Shown: positions 52,458-62,640, counted from the stretch's first letter. The stretch is 64,000 nt of DNA from Conyzicola nivalis_A (GCF_040548875.1 NZ_JBEPSJ010000001.1:1054001-1118000); one strand, 5' to 3'. The notes: generated from the letters alone by a model not told the origin. A program made the numbers and translations.

Positions 52458-53306
52458 TCAGAGAGGGTGAACTACTCGCGTTGTCGACTCTAGATAGCCG
52501 TCATCCCGAATTGAGACGGTGCGCTTTGACCCAACTGCGTCCGACCACACGTGCCCGGGTTCTGCGAGCCTACTGAGTTGTGCAACGATGTCGCTATCCG
52601 TCGCACCCGACGGACCGGCGAACATCAGAGCTTGCATTCTCGCAACATGAAGAGTGTCGGATTCATCAAAGTATGCCGATGAGTCGGTTGAAAGCTCACG
52701 TATCGAACGACGGGCTACGAAGAGGTTGTCGTGTGACCCTTCCAGCAAACTGATTAGGGCTGATCCGGTGCCGCTTGGCGCCAGAGACTTTCCGGCCACG
52801 CTCCCACCGATCTTGTTCCAAGACGGGAGCTCACCACGATCGAGAACGGAGGTCTCGATAAGTTGTCCTTCGAGCAGGGCGATGGAGCGTCGGGCGTCAA
52901 CGTCATAGTCGAACTCGCTAGACCAATCCACGATTGTCGAACCGAAGGTCTTTTTCACTCTGGATATATTCGCTTGATGTAGCGGCGACTGGACGAAGGC
53001 CGAATACCCGAGAAGCGGGTGCGTACGAAACCACGCGTCGATGTCTGAGAACTTTGAAGAACCATCCTTCACTGGAATGATCCCGTTGTGCTGCGCAAAT
53101 CTCGTCGCTAAATCTGTAGCGAGCCCAAGGTAGCGCAAAGGATGACTCGATGACGCGTCTCGTTGCGATGTTGGATCGTAGAACGCATAGACCCCGCTGC
53201 TCGACCATCCGATGCCGTCGGTCGGCGAAGCGAGGTCCTCGATCGCGGCTCGAACCTCTTCCGCCTCGTCTCGCCCGAAAACGTCCCAGATAACTGTTCC
53301 AAACAT
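52458..53306 (-). CDS. GIY-YIG nuclease-like protein
   Basis: 282-aa protein with a GIY-YIG-like N-terminal region: SGVYAFYDP and LRYLGLATDLATRFAQHNG supply the GIY/YIG-equivalent strands and the helix arginine. The large insert and the C-terminal 130 residues (with TDSDIVAQLSRLAEPGHVWSDA) are unrecognised. A nuclease role in defence is plausible but the catalytic glutamate is not obvious. It stands alone, facing the phosphoesterase gene. Confidence 0.6.
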   Translation of the reverse strand: MFGTVIWDVFGRDEAEEVRAAIEDLASPTDGIGWSSSGVYAFYDPTSQRDASSSHPLRYLGLATDLATRFAQHNGIIPVKDGSSKFSDIDAWFRTHPLLGYSAFVQSPLHQANISRVKKTFGSTIVDWSSEFDYDVDARRSIALLEGQLIETSVLDRGELPSWNKIGGSVAGKSLAPSGTGSALISLLEGSHDNLFVARRSIRELSTDSSAYFDESDTLHVARMQALMFAGPSGATDSDIVAQLSRLAEPGHVWSDAVGSKRTVSIRDDGYLESTTRVVHPL

Positions 53307-53659
53307 TTCTCAATTCTGGCATACGAAGGCAACGCAGAGAGCCGCGGCCCGCGTTACGTCAAAGGATCGTCTGCCTTCTGTGACCGCGCTAGGCCCGCTG
53401 ATTTCTTCGCGAAATAGTCGCTCGCTGCGGCAGAGATGCTCGTGATTGAACTACCGCCGCGAACGCATGGCTCTCTGAATAGTCTGTGCGCGCCGCCGCG
53501 TTTCTCCTGAGCCGGTCCACCTTCTGTGGAGAGTGTCGAGCTCTCGGTTTATTGTCCAAACCTGGCACTCGAAGGGTCAGCGTCACACCCTCATCTACCT
53601 ATTGGCAGAGATCCACCGTGATGCGATTTCCGAATCAACCTACAGGTGACCGCGCGCGC
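53307..53659. other. Intergenic stretch without recognised features
   Basis: 353 bp between two minus-strand cargo genes. I see no convincing ORF, repeat or RNA gene; it presumably holds the promoter of the GIY-YIG gene. Confidence 0.5.
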
Positions 53660-54388
53660 CTACTCAGCACCTTGAATCAAGATTTCGCGCCATGCGCGAT
53701 CAAAGTCGACTGTCCGATCGATTCCGTAAGTGCTTGACGCTCGAATCTGGCCGACACGGACCACCGTTCCGTTGGTATGTTCGCGATGGCGCCCGTGCGC
53801 GCGCACATCAGCCGCACTCCACTCGCGTGCTGCGACGACCGACCCTGCATCGCTATCAATCAAAATGAAGGCACAGACGTCGAAGTCGAACGATCGTACT
53901 GGCGAGAAGACGGCCGAGGGACTCGTGGTTGGCCGGATGAGTCGGACTTTCACCTGCACCTTGCCCCCATCGGCAGCAATCAAGTCATAAGACTTTTCCG
54001 AATTCGGCGCGAGCAGTCCGTCATAGACAACGGCCGCGCAATACTCCGCGAGATCACCTATCGGCGCATTGTTGGTGCGAACCATTCCGCGATTCTTAAG
54101 TTCAGATAGAACGTTGCTGTATGTAGAGAGCAACTCGCCAACGCTCAAAGCAAGGAACGGGCGTTCGACAATGGTCTCCTTCGGCGGGTTCTCGCGGGTC
54201 TGTACCGAGCTGTCTGAATGTGCGAACTTAGACCTGATTTCCGCGACCTGTTCCGCCGCGAGCACCCACGGAGAGCCCTTCTCGACCGGATGCCTCCAAT
54301 TGTGCTTGCGCATCCAAGACCGGATTCGCTTCGGGTGTATACCCATCTGGGACGCAAGTTCAGTAACGGTCAAATAGTCGTTGATCAT
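53660..54388 (-). CDS. HTH protein with restriction-endonuclease-like C-terminal domain
   Basis: 242-aa protein. Residues 1-45 form a HTH/Lsr2-like DNA-binding unit (LTVTELASQMGIHPKRIRSWMRKHNW). Residues 105-200 (IGDLAEYCAAVVYDGLLAPN, then SYDLIAADGGKVQVKVRLI) resemble the DUF6998-type nuclease-like domain: D135 and the QVKVR lysines could be a PD-(D/E)xK core. It is divergent from the PLD-SNF2 gene by 75 bp and may regulate or belong to the same defence locus. Confidence 0.65.
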   Translation of the reverse strand: MINDYLTVTELASQMGIHPKRIRSWMRKHNWRHPVEKGSPWVLAAEQVAEIRSKFAHSDSSVQTRENPPKETIVERPFLALSVGELLSTYSNVLSELKNRGMVRTNNAPIGDLAEYCAAVVYDGLLAPNSEKSYDLIAADGGKVQVKVRLIRPTTSPSAVFSPVRSFDFDVCAFILIDSDAGSVVAAREWSAADVRAHGRHREHTNGTVVRVGQIRASSTYGIDRTVDFDRAWREILIQGAE

Positions 54389-54452
54389 GACTGAACGGTA
54401 GCGTCAGCCTGGGGAAGATACGAGGAGACCTACGCCTTACTCGAACATGCAT

Positions 54453-54476
54453 CATCTTCTTCGATGAGCGAAGATG
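54453..54476. promoter_or_regulatory. Inverted repeat at the start of the PLD-SNF2 gene
   Basis: CATCTTC (54453-54459) and GAAGATG (54470-54476) with partial pairing between them. It overlaps the first possible ATG (54464), so the real start may be ATG 54482 and this an operator. Confidence 0.3.
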
Positions 54477-57400
54477 AGCCTATGACTCGAATCTTCGACA
54501 ACATCGATGAGCGCCTGGGCGATCAGCTTCAGCTCACATTCGCCGCTTTCGATCGAATGGACGTTGCAGTTGGATACTTCAACCTTCGAGGTTGGAAGAT
54601 CTTCGACGAGCTCGTGCGTGACAAGCCTCTTGTCGGCACCCCTGTAGTACGGATTCTCATCGGCATGGTCGCCACCGGACCTCAGGATGAAGCGCTCGAG
54701 GAGCTCCAGGCGTCTGTCGACGGCCTCCCCCGCCCTGACGCCGACCCGGCGATCGCCCGGGAGCGAAAGACTCAGCTGCTCGAGCAACTGAGGGTGCAGC
54801 TCATGCGCGGTCTGCCGACATCGACCGACAGGGCGACCCTGGGGTCCCTGCGGACGCTGCTGGCCGACGGTGTGATTGAGATCAAGGTCTTCACGCGCCG
54901 TCCGCTCCACGGAAAGACCTACGTCTTCCACCGCCAAGACGTCACAAACCCCATTACCGGCTATGTTGGCTCCTCCAATCTGACTGCGCCGGGGCTCACC
55001 CATAACCTCGAACTAAACGTCGACGTCGTCGACAGCGCTGGAGCCAAAGACCTTGCCAACTGGTTCGACGCACGCTGGGATGACAGATTCAGTAGACCCG
55101 TCACCACTGAGATCCTCGATCTTTTAGATGAATCATGGGCCACAGTGGAACCCAGGAAGCCCTACGAGATTTTCCTCAAAGTCTGTTACGACCTCTCCCG
55201 CGACGTCCGGGAAGGACTCGCCGAGTACTCCGTCCCCTCGGAAATCGAAGAGAAACTCCTCGAATATCAGGCGACCGCTGTGCGAACCCTCGCGCGCCGG
55301 ATCATCACCCGCCGTGGGACGATGCTGGGCGACGTCGTAGGCCTAGGTAAGACGCTCACCGGCATAGCCGTCGCACTGATGCTCCGCGATGAGCACGGCT
55401 ACATGCCACTCATCATCTGTCCACGGAACCTTGTCTCGATGTGGGAGCAGCACCTCGAGGCGTACGACCTTCACGGTCGCGTCGTGCCCTACAGCATGGC
55501 CCACTCAGTTCTCCCAGACCTGCGCCGATACGCGTTCGTCATTGTCGATGAGTCGCACACCCTGCGCAACGATTCCCGGCAGGACTACCGCGCGATCCAG
55601 GACTATATCCAGCGCAACGATAGCCGCGTCCTGCTGCTGACGGCGACACCGTACAACCTCCGCTTTACCGATGTCGCCAACCAGCTGGCCCTCTACATCG
55701 ACGAGGATGAAGACCTCGGGATATCGCCGACCAACGCGCTCCGCCTCGACCCCAAGCTCTACGACAAAGTTGATGGCAAGATCACCACCCTCGCCGCATT
55801 CCGCCGCTCCGACGACCCCGACGATTGGAAACGGCTCATGGGCGAGCACCTCGTCAGACGGACTCGCTCGTTCATTAAGAACAACTACTCGTTGGAGGCT
55901 GAGGACGGTAGCAAGTATCTCGAGTTTTCCGACGGAACTAGATTCACGTTCCCCGTCCGTCGGGCCCGACCCATCGAGCACTCCTTCGGCGCCAACGACC
56001 CGGCATCGATCATGGCCAACGACCAAACCCTAGACACATTGCGAAACCTCACCCTGCCTCGCTACGACATGGGCGCGTTCCTCGCCCGCGGTATCACCCT
56101 CAGCGAGCACGAGAAGGAGTACGTAGAGAACCTCGCCCGCGGCCGCGGCAACGTCGCCGGCTTCGTCCGAACGACCTTCTACAAGCGCCTCTCCTCCTGT
56201 GGGCACTCGTTCACGTTGTCGCTCCGCCGGCACATCGCTCGCAACGAGCTCTTCGCCTACGCTATCGAACAAGGGCTCTCCATCCCGACTGGCACCATCG
56301 TCGATAACAACCTCCTCGACGACAACGACCCCACCGAATCCGAGTTGGACACGGCCGAGCACCTCGGCGAAGACCCCAGCCGCCGGTACGAGGCTCTGAC
56401 AGCCGCAAACCCCGTAGGCGTCTCCTGGGTCCGCCCAGAACTCTTCACACCCGCACTTGCCGGAGCTCTCGCGGCAGACACAGAGGCGCTCCGAGGGCTC
56501 CTCGATTCCTACGGCACGTGGTCACCCGCTGTGGACTCGAAACTGGCCGCGCTGATCGACCTCGTGCAGGAAAAACACCCGAACGAAAAGATCTTGGTCT
56601 TCACTGAATATAAAGACACCGCCAACTACATCGCCTCCGCGCTGCACGCCGAGGGAATCCCTGCCGTCGGCGTCGCTTCCGGAGACAGCGACGACCCCAC
56701 CGGATTGGCCCGCCGGTTCTCCCCGATCTCGAATGCTCTCCCGAATATGGAGATTGACTCCGGTGGAGGAGAACTCCGCGTCCTCGTTTCCACCGACGTA
56801 CTTAGCGAAGGCCAGAACCTTCAAGATGCCCATATCGTCGTCAACTACGACTTGCCTTGGGCTATCATCCGACTAATCCAACGCGCCGGCCGAGTCGACC
56901 GGGTCGGGCAGAAATCCGACCACGTACTCATCTACTCGTTCTTCCACGAGTCCGTCGACGCGGTTCTTTCCCTCCGCCAGCGCATCGCAGACCGGCTCAC
57001 GGCAAACGCGGAAGCCTTCGGTTCCGACGAGCAGTTTTTCGGCAGCACCGACGAGGTAAAGACGATCACGGATCTCTACAACGGCACAGTTGACGACACA
57101 GAGTCAGCCGAGGATGTCGACGCTTCCAGCCTTGCGTACCAGTACTGGCGAAACGCCGAGGCGCTCGACCCCGAGCTCACCGCGAAGGTGGCCGCGCTCC
57201 CGGACCTGGTCGACGCCACTAGGACCAAACGTGCCACCGACATTCAAGATGGTTTGCTTTGCTATGTCAGGACCGAGGCGGGTACAGACGGCTTCGGCTG
57301 GATCTCGCCAAACGAAGCTCCCCGCCTTCTAACCGGACTTGAGGCGCTGCGCGCGTTCGAAGCGACACCTAATGAACCCGGGCTGGAGCATCGACCTGAC

Positions 57401-57739
57401 CACGAAGAGCTTCTCGGTGAACTAGTCAGAGGACCGCTCGCTACACCTAGCGCTGCGGCCGGCCGTTTACGAGGTGTGAGGCGCACTCTATGGCGACGAC
57501 TCGGGGAGACCGTCTTCCACTACGACGCGGACACCGACGCAGCGCTCGACGCACTCTTTCAACACGCACTCACCGGCGAGGCAGATCGCCGCCTACGGAG
57601 GGCACTGCGCAACGGCACAAGCGACGAAGATCTCGCCTCACGAGTAGCCGCTCTGCACCGCGACGGTCGTCTGATAGTCGAATCGCGCAGTGGGAACGAT
57701 CCAGTCCGAATCGTCAGCAGCATGGGAGTCCGCACATGA
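54464..57739 (+). CDS. PLD-domain SNF2-family helicase (restriction-like)
   Basis: Large fusion protein of 1091 aa. Residues 1-200 are a phospholipase-D-like nuclease domain with a single HxK motif (H149, K151), GSSN at 169-172 and NLE at 181-183, as in PLD-helicase restriction proteins. The SNF2/RapA-like motor follows: Walker A DVVGLGKT (290-297), DESH (362-365), LTATPY, and the C-lobe with VFTEYKDTANYIASAL, STDVLSEGQNLQ and QRAGRVDRVGQ. It overlaps the methyltransferase gene by 4 bp (ATGA), so they act together, I infer as an ATP-dependent restriction system. ATG 54482 is an alternative start. Confidence 0.9.
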   Translation: MSEDEPMTRIFDNIDERLGDQLQLTFAAFDRMDVAVGYFNLRGWKIFDELVRDKPLVGTPVVRILIGMVATGPQDEALEELQASVDGLPRPDADPAIARERKTQLLEQLRVQLMRGLPTSTDRATLGSLRTLLADGVIEIKVFTRRPLHGKTYVFHRQDVTNPITGYVGSSNLTAPGLTHNLELNVDVVDSAGAKDLANWFDARWDDRFSRPVTTEILDLLDESWATVEPRKPYEIFLKVCYDLSRDVREGLAEYSVPSEIEEKLLEYQATAVRTLARRIITRRGTMLGDVVGLGKTLTGIAVALMLRDEHGYMPLIICPRNLVSMWEQHLEAYDLHGRVVPYSMAHSVLPDLRRYAFVIVDESHTLRNDSRQDYRAIQDYIQRNDSRVLLLTATPYNLRFTDVANQLALYIDEDEDLGISPTNALRLDPKLYDKVDGKITTLAAFRRSDDPDDWKRLMGEHLVRRTRSFIKNNYSLEAEDGSKYLEFSDGTRFTFPVRRARPIEHSFGANDPASIMANDQTLDTLRNLTLPRYDMGAFLARGITLSEHEKEYVENLARGRGNVAGFVRTTFYKRLSSCGHSFTLSLRRHIARNELFAYAIEQGLSIPTGTIVDNNLLDDNDPTESELDTAEHLGEDPSRRYEALTAANPVGVSWVRPELFTPALAGALAADTEALRGLLDSYGTWSPAVDSKLAALIDLVQEKHPNEKILVFTEYKDTANYIASALHAEGIPAVGVASGDSDDPTGLARRFSPISNALPNMEIDSGGGELRVLVSTDVLSEGQNLQDAHIVVNYDLPWAIIRLIQRAGRVDRVGQKSDHVLIYSFFHESVDAVLSLRQRIADRLTANAEAFGSDEQFFGSTDEVKTITDLYNGTVDDTESAEDVDASSLAYQYWRNAEALDPELTAKVAALPDLVDATRTKRATDIQDGLLCYVRTEAGTDGFGWISPNEAPRLLTGLEALRAFEATPNEPGLEHRPDHEELLGELVRGPLATPSAAAGRLRGVRRTLWRRLGETVFHYDADTDAALDALFQHALTGEADRRLRRALRNGTSDEDLASRVAALHRDGRLIVESRSGNDPVRIVSSMGVRT

Positions 57740-60525
57740 GCGACGCCCAGCTACTCGAACTCGTTGATCGGCGAGCATTTCGACGGCTCTTCATCGATGA
57801 GCTTGGATGGAACAACCCGGATCATGCAGACATGCATTTCGATGTCGAAGGTATCGAATACAACCTGACTCAAATCGCCGGCTACAAAGGTCTGAGAATC
57901 TGGTTCTGTCCCGAACTTCCTGCGCGTAGGGTCCAGCGCGTCCTAGACGAGTTAATTGGCCAAAACAGTCACGAGCGGTTGATTATTTTTGCTGACGATA
58001 CTCATCAAGAGTGGCGCTGGCCGCGAAAAGCACAAATGGGCGCTGCTAACGCAAAACTGCTTGTTCATAGATACACTGCGGGGTTGCCAGACCAGCACAT
58101 GGCCAACCGGTTAAACGCGATCGCGATCGATTTCGACGAAGACCTTTCCCTCATCGAATTGCTCAAAAGAGTCCGAATTGCGTTTGACGCCGAGGCGGAA
58201 GTCGCATCAGTTCAGGCTGCACGCCTCATGGGAGTGCTCTACAACGAACTCGAATCTGCCGGCACAACCGAACACGAAGCTACGTTGCTCCTGGCACGGC
58301 TGCTATTCCTTCTATTTGGCGACGACTCCGGGATGTGGACGCCGGACATGTTCGGCAACTTCGTAACCACGCAAACTGATGATGCCAATCTTGCTGCCCA
58401 GTTGAGTGAGCTGTTTAGAGTTCTTGACACAGACGAGAGAAAACGCACGCTAGATGCCGAGAGCCCGCTTGTCCCGTTCCGGTACATAAATGGAGGACTA
58501 TTCGCCGATGAATCGACGATAGAGAAATTGACCAGCAATTTCCGCGACGCCTTGATCTCGGCTTGTGAGTTCGATTGGGGCATCATCTCCCCTGCTGTAT
58601 TCGGATCGATGTTCCAAACAGTTAAAAACAAAGAGGACCGGCGGCGGGGTGGCGAGCATTACACAAGTGAACGCGACATTCTCAAGACTATTGGTCCGCT
58701 CTTCTTGGACGAGTATCGCTCGCGATTGGAAGAGAGTTGGACTGACAAAAAGAAGCTCTTGAAATTGCATAAGGATCTTGGAGACCTTCGGTTCTTGGAC
58801 CCAGCGTGTGGTTGCGGCAACTTCTTGATCGTCACCTACCGCGAGCTACGTGCGCTGGAACTCGATCTTCTCAAGCAACTTCGAGAGGTCGACATCGCTG
58901 CGGGCGTCCAGTCAATCGCGAGCCGCGGTCAGCTTAGTTTCGACGTTACCGGTGATATCAAAGTCACTCTCGATCATTTCTACGGGATCGAACTCGAGGA
59001 ATGGCCCGCGAGGATTGCCGAGACTGCGATGCTGCTCGTTGATCACCTTGCCAATCAACGGATGCAACAAGACTTCGGGCTGGCCCCTGATCGCCTGCCA
59101 ATCATGATTGCCCCAACAATTGTTCATCACAACGCGCTGACTATGTCGTGGCAGGACGTCCTTCCCAGTTCCGATAACACTTTCGTATTCGGAAACCCGC
59201 CGTTTCTCGGAAAAGAGCAGCGAAGCGCAGAACAAACCGCACAGATGGCTGCTGTGTGGGGCAATCAATACTCAGGCGAGATGGATTTCGTGACGTCCTG
59301 GTTTATTGTTGCGGCTGAATATTTGCAGGGAACTAAGGGCCGCTTCGCTTTTGTCGCAACCAGTTCGATATCTCAAGGTGTCGTGGTGGCGCCCTTGTTC
59401 AGGCCCCTCCTCGCACTCGGCTGGCGGATACGTTTTGCCCATCGCTCTTTTATCTGGACGACTGAAGCCACCGGTGCCGCCGGCGTTCACTGCGTGATTG
59501 TCGGTTTCGACAAAGAGGGCTCAGCACCGCGCCTATTCGAATACGAGTCGGCCAGAGGAGTGCCCGTTGAAGTGCGAGAAGTCGAATCGATTAACGGCTA
59601 CCTCGTTGCTTCTGAAGCTCTGTTCATCGATGAGAGGTCTCAACCGCTCAACTCCTCAATAGCGAGCAACATCCGGTTCGGCTCGATGGCTGCGGACGGT
59701 GGGGGTTTCTTCCTGACTGCCGAAGATGCTGAGGCGGCGCTGAAAAACACATCGGTCGCGCCGTACATTCGAAAGTTCGTCGGAGCCAGAGAATTGATTC
59801 ACGGCACCGACAGGTGGTGCATTTGGATGCCAGACCGAGACGAATCAGCTATCGCTGGAAGTGCATTACTGACTAACCACATTGAGGCAGTTCACACCTT
59901 TAGAAGCGAAGCAAAAGATGCGAATGTTCGGAAAGACGCCGCTTCATCCCACAGGTTCCATCGGGTGAAGCAACCGACGACGAGCTATTTGTGCATTCCT
60001 CGACACTTCAGTGAAAATCGGGATTTTGCGACGGTCGCGTATTTGGACAACTTAACCATCGCGGGAGACGCAAACTTCACATCGCCAGACCCGGACGGAT
60101 TCTTATTCGCTGTGATTAGCTCTCGGATGTTTATGACGTGGCAAAAGGCCGTGGGAGGCCGACTTCGGGCCGATCTAAGGTTTTCGAGCCGCTTGACTTG
60201 GAACAGCTACCCACTGCCGGAAATTTCGGTCGGGGTGCGGGCCGCGCTCTGCGATGCCGCTGCTGGAATTTTGTCGGCTAGAGCAGCTCACTCTGGAAGG
60301 AGCTTGGCTTACCTGTATTCACCCCTCACCATGCCTTCGGAACTCGTGGAGGCTCATGTCATCCTTGATAGCATCACGGACGCGCTTTTCGGCCTGAATC
60401 CGGAATCATCGTTGATCGACCGTCAGAAGCGGCTCTTCGACCTCTACGTCCGTATCTCTGAATCCAGCCAGCTCAGCATTCCAACCAATGTAAAGCCGCA
60501 ACGAGTGACCTCTGTACGCCGCTGA
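57736..60525 (+). CDS. MmeI-like class I DNA methyltransferase
   Basis: 929-aa protein. Residues 1-150 are an N-terminal domain I cannot assign (GLRIWFCPELPARRVQRVL, LIIFADDTHQEWRWPRK). A helical spacer with ARLLFLLFGDDSGMW and HYTSERDILKTIGPLFLDEY is as in MmeI/type IIL enzymes. SAM motif I is DPACGCGNF (355-363) and motif IV is NPPF (487-490), so N6-adenine methylation is expected. The C-terminal part is the probable target-recognition region. ATG overlaps the helicase stop. GC at third positions is lower than in the chromosome part. Confidence 0.9.
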   Translation: MSDAQLLELVDRRAFRRLFIDELGWNNPDHADMHFDVEGIEYNLTQIAGYKGLRIWFCPELPARRVQRVLDELIGQNSHERLIIFADDTHQEWRWPRKAQMGAANAKLLVHRYTAGLPDQHMANRLNAIAIDFDEDLSLIELLKRVRIAFDAEAEVASVQAARLMGVLYNELESAGTTEHEATLLLARLLFLLFGDDSGMWTPDMFGNFVTTQTDDANLAAQLSELFRVLDTDERKRTLDAESPLVPFRYINGGLFADESTIEKLTSNFRDALISACEFDWGIISPAVFGSMFQTVKNKEDRRRGGEHYTSERDILKTIGPLFLDEYRSRLEESWTDKKKLLKLHKDLGDLRFLDPACGCGNFLIVTYRELRALELDLLKQLREVDIAAGVQSIASRGQLSFDVTGDIKVTLDHFYGIELEEWPARIAETAMLLVDHLANQRMQQDFGLAPDRLPIMIAPTIVHHNALTMSWQDVLPSSDNTFVFGNPPFLGKEQRSAEQTAQMAAVWGNQYSGEMDFVTSWFIVAAEYLQGTKGRFAFVATSSISQGVVVAPLFRPLLALGWRIRFAHRSFIWTTEATGAAGVHCVIVGFDKEGSAPRLFEYESARGVPVEVREVESINGYLVASEALFIDERSQPLNSSIASNIRFGSMAADGGGFFLTAEDAEAALKNTSVAPYIRKFVGARELIHGTDRWCIWMPDRDESAIAGSALLTNHIEAVHTFRSEAKDANVRKDAASSHRFHRVKQPTTSYLCIPRHFSENRDFATVAYLDNLTIAGDANFTSPDPDGFLFAVISSRMFMTWQKAVGGRLRADLRFSSRLTWNSYPLPEISVGVRAALCDAAAGILSARAAHSGRSLAYLYSPLTMPSELVEAHVILDSITDALFGLNPESSLIDRQKRLFDLYVRISESSQLSIPTNVKPQRVTSVRR

Positions 60526-60864
60526 CCATGCTGCGCGACTCAAGTGAATTGTGGCTCGTCGATGCTGAGAATGCTGAAGTCTATAGTTGAACGTTTTGGG
60601 CTGACGGTTGACTCCAGGACATCGCCCGGCGGATGGTGTCTGCTAACGCCCGGGCGATGTCGTTTGCCGACTCGAAATTCGTCAAGGCATATGTGCGCCA
60701 AGCGGAGGCCCAACTTCAGCCGGCCTGCTGTAGGAATGACACATAAGACAAAAGCCCAACCGCAGGCGCATTCCTTGCGTAGGCGGTGGCAGGTGACTTA
60801 TCCAGTGGCCGGTAAAACCAGCGCGACCGAAAGTAATCGATCGGCGCTTCATTCGCTCAATAGG
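60526..60864. other. Intergenic stretch with inverted repeat and short open stretch
   Basis: 339 bp between convergent genes. It contains the 12-bp inverted repeat at 60618-60661 and a short plus-strand reading (DIARRMVSANARAMSFADSK and onward, ending TAA near 60745) that looks protein-like but has no good start; it may be a gene remnant. Confidence 0.4.
60618..60661. repeat. 12-bp perfect inverted repeat
   Basis: GACATCGCCCGG (60618-60629) and CCGGGCGATGTC (60650-60661), 20-nt loop. It lies between the methyltransferase gene and a convergent gene and may act as a terminator; no T-run is present. Confidence 0.5.
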
Positions 60865-62454
60865 CTATGGCTCGTCCGACCGCGCCTCGGGCCCAAGACC
60901 GAAACTTGCGCCACTCTTCTCCATGCGCGCGAAGAGCCCGATAGACTCCCACGTCTGGACTAGGAGCGGATTCTCGCGGCCGTTGGTTTGGTCAAGTGCA
61001 GGATTCAGAAGCATGACATTATCGTCGGCGGCGGTTGCGGCACTGAGTAACGCCTGTCCCAACTCCTTTGAGTTGAGGAGCACAAGCGCCTCGAGTTCTC
61101 CGATAGAGATCACTCCGATTGGGAAGTCAGCTTGTTTCAGCCGTTCACGAATAAGCCAATTCTGATTTAGGTAGAACGGCTCGAGCGTAATTACGATGCC
61201 CACTCGCGGCTTACTGATGTCGAGCTGTGGAAGCAACGCACTGATTAGCTCGATGTGGGCATTCGAGCGGTTCAGCTGACTAATACCCTTCCCGATACTC
61301 CCCTCGATGGAGCGCAACCAGTCCGCTCCGCCGGTGCGGACTGACTCAATCGGCTGCCGTGCCTTGCATTCGATGAGGACGAGCACGTCGGGCAGGTCCA
61401 ATATCCAATCGCAGGAGTCTATTGAGTCCTTTCCCGATTTGTATCGCACCTCTTGGAGCACGTGACGCGGCCCCACGATCTGTCCTAGTTGTCGTCCGGT
61501 GTAATGCTGGAATACGGGTCCGAGTTCGTCAGCGAAGGATTTACGAAGTTCTGACGGCGGCAAGAAGTAAATCGACGGCGGGAGCGCCTTCGCGATAATG
61601 GCTTGCACCCACGGCGCTAGCGAGGTGGGCGCCACTCCTTCGATGAACGGTTTGTCTGTAAGCGGATTGAACGCAAATTTCTTGGCAGCGGAAGGCAATG
61701 GATCCTGCCATTCGCGGTTGACCTGCTTGAACGCTTCGACAGTCGTGACTAGGTGCTCTGTGTAGACGCGCCGAGCAGCCTCAAGCGAGAACACATCTGC
61801 TAGCTCTAAGAACGCCGGGGAGTCCAGTACATCGATCGAGACCTGACCATGCTGCTGCTGCGCCATAACGGAGAAAAGGAACACTGATTCGATGTAGTTC
61901 TCGAATGTAAGTCCACCCGTCAGGTGTTCGAACCATCCCGGCTTCATCACTTTCGGATAGAAATCATCAGGGAACTCGACGGCTGCGCCGAAAAGCAGGA
62001 TCGACCTTGCAACCTCGGCAAGAACCGAGCGTTGTCCAGGAAACTGTTCGAAAAATACCCGGGCGAGGATGCGGGCTAGTCGATTGCGAGATGCCTCCCG
62101 GGATTCGGGCGATTCGACGGACCTTCTACTGTCCCCACTCTGCTTCGGCGCACCCTCCTCGTCGATCAGCAGGGCATTCATGTTGCAAAGTCGAAACAGA
62201 GTAGCCATGTCCGTACGGTGGACGTTGGGGCGCCCGAACGCGAGTGCCGTGCGCGCCACGTCCGCGACTGTCCAGGGCGTTACCCCAAGTGGTTTCCACT
62301 CTTCTAAATCCTCGCCCTTGGCGAATCTCGCTGTCACCGCTGCGGCCTGCATAAGCAAGCTGTCACGGTCTGTCTTTCGGATAGCCGATTTAAGCTGGTC
62401 CCAGGTGACATTTTGTGTAGTCTTGCGGCTGACATTTGTCGGCGTCATGGTCAA
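60865..62454 (-). CDS. PD-(D/E)xK-like nuclease domain protein
   Basis: 529-aa protein. The first 270 residues are helical and unrecognised. At 340-370 a restriction-endonuclease-like core is visible: SCDWILDLPDVLVLIECKAR, with D349, E362 and K364 in the D...ExK arrangement; LNRSNAHIELIS and RVGIVITLEPFYL follow. It could be a stand-alone effector or the nuclease of the neighbouring methyltransferase module. It faces the methyltransferase gene across 339 bp. Confidence 0.6.
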   Translation of the reverse strand: MTMTPTNVSRKTTQNVTWDQLKSAIRKTDRDSLLMQAAAVTARFAKGEDLEEWKPLGVTPWTVADVARTALAFGRPNVHRTDMATLFRLCNMNALLIDEEGAPKQSGDSRRSVESPESREASRNRLARILARVFFEQFPGQRSVLAEVARSILLFGAAVEFPDDFYPKVMKPGWFEHLTGGLTFENYIESVFLFSVMAQQQHGQVSIDVLDSPAFLELADVFSLEAARRVYTEHLVTTVEAFKQVNREWQDPLPSAAKKFAFNPLTDKPFIEGVAPTSLAPWVQAIIAKALPPSIYFLPPSELRKSFADELGPVFQHYTGRQLGQIVGPRHVLQEVRYKSGKDSIDSCDWILDLPDVLVLIECKARQPIESVRTGGADWLRSIEGSIGKGISQLNRSNAHIELISALLPQLDISKPRVGIVITLEPFYLNQNWLIRERLKQADFPIGVISIGELEALVLLNSKELGQALLSAATAADDNVMLLNPALDQTNGRENPLLVQTWESIGLFARMEKSGASFGLGPEARSDEP

Positions 62455-62640
62455 TTTCCTTCATCTGTGGCGAGGTGGACATGGAGTCCAACAACACCCT
62501 TATGCACAACCCCGATGCTCTCGGGTCGAGAGCTTAGAACCGCGATGCAATACGTAAGTGCCTGACGACTAAATTTTGGCTTTGGCTTTGGTATCGGCAG
62601 CGCGGCATCGCTCTCACCAGCCCCTGCCAAAACCTGGGCT
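62455..62640. other. Promoter region of the nuclease-like gene
   Basis: 186 bp between two minus-strand genes. The only structure I see is the short hairpin GCTCTC-GGGTC-GAGAGC. Confidence 0.35.

Noticed and set aside
60544..60963. 139-codon plus-strand ORF after the methyltransferase gene
   Set aside because: Overlaps the 3' end of the convergent nuclease-like gene, includes the inverted repeat, and is not protein-like.
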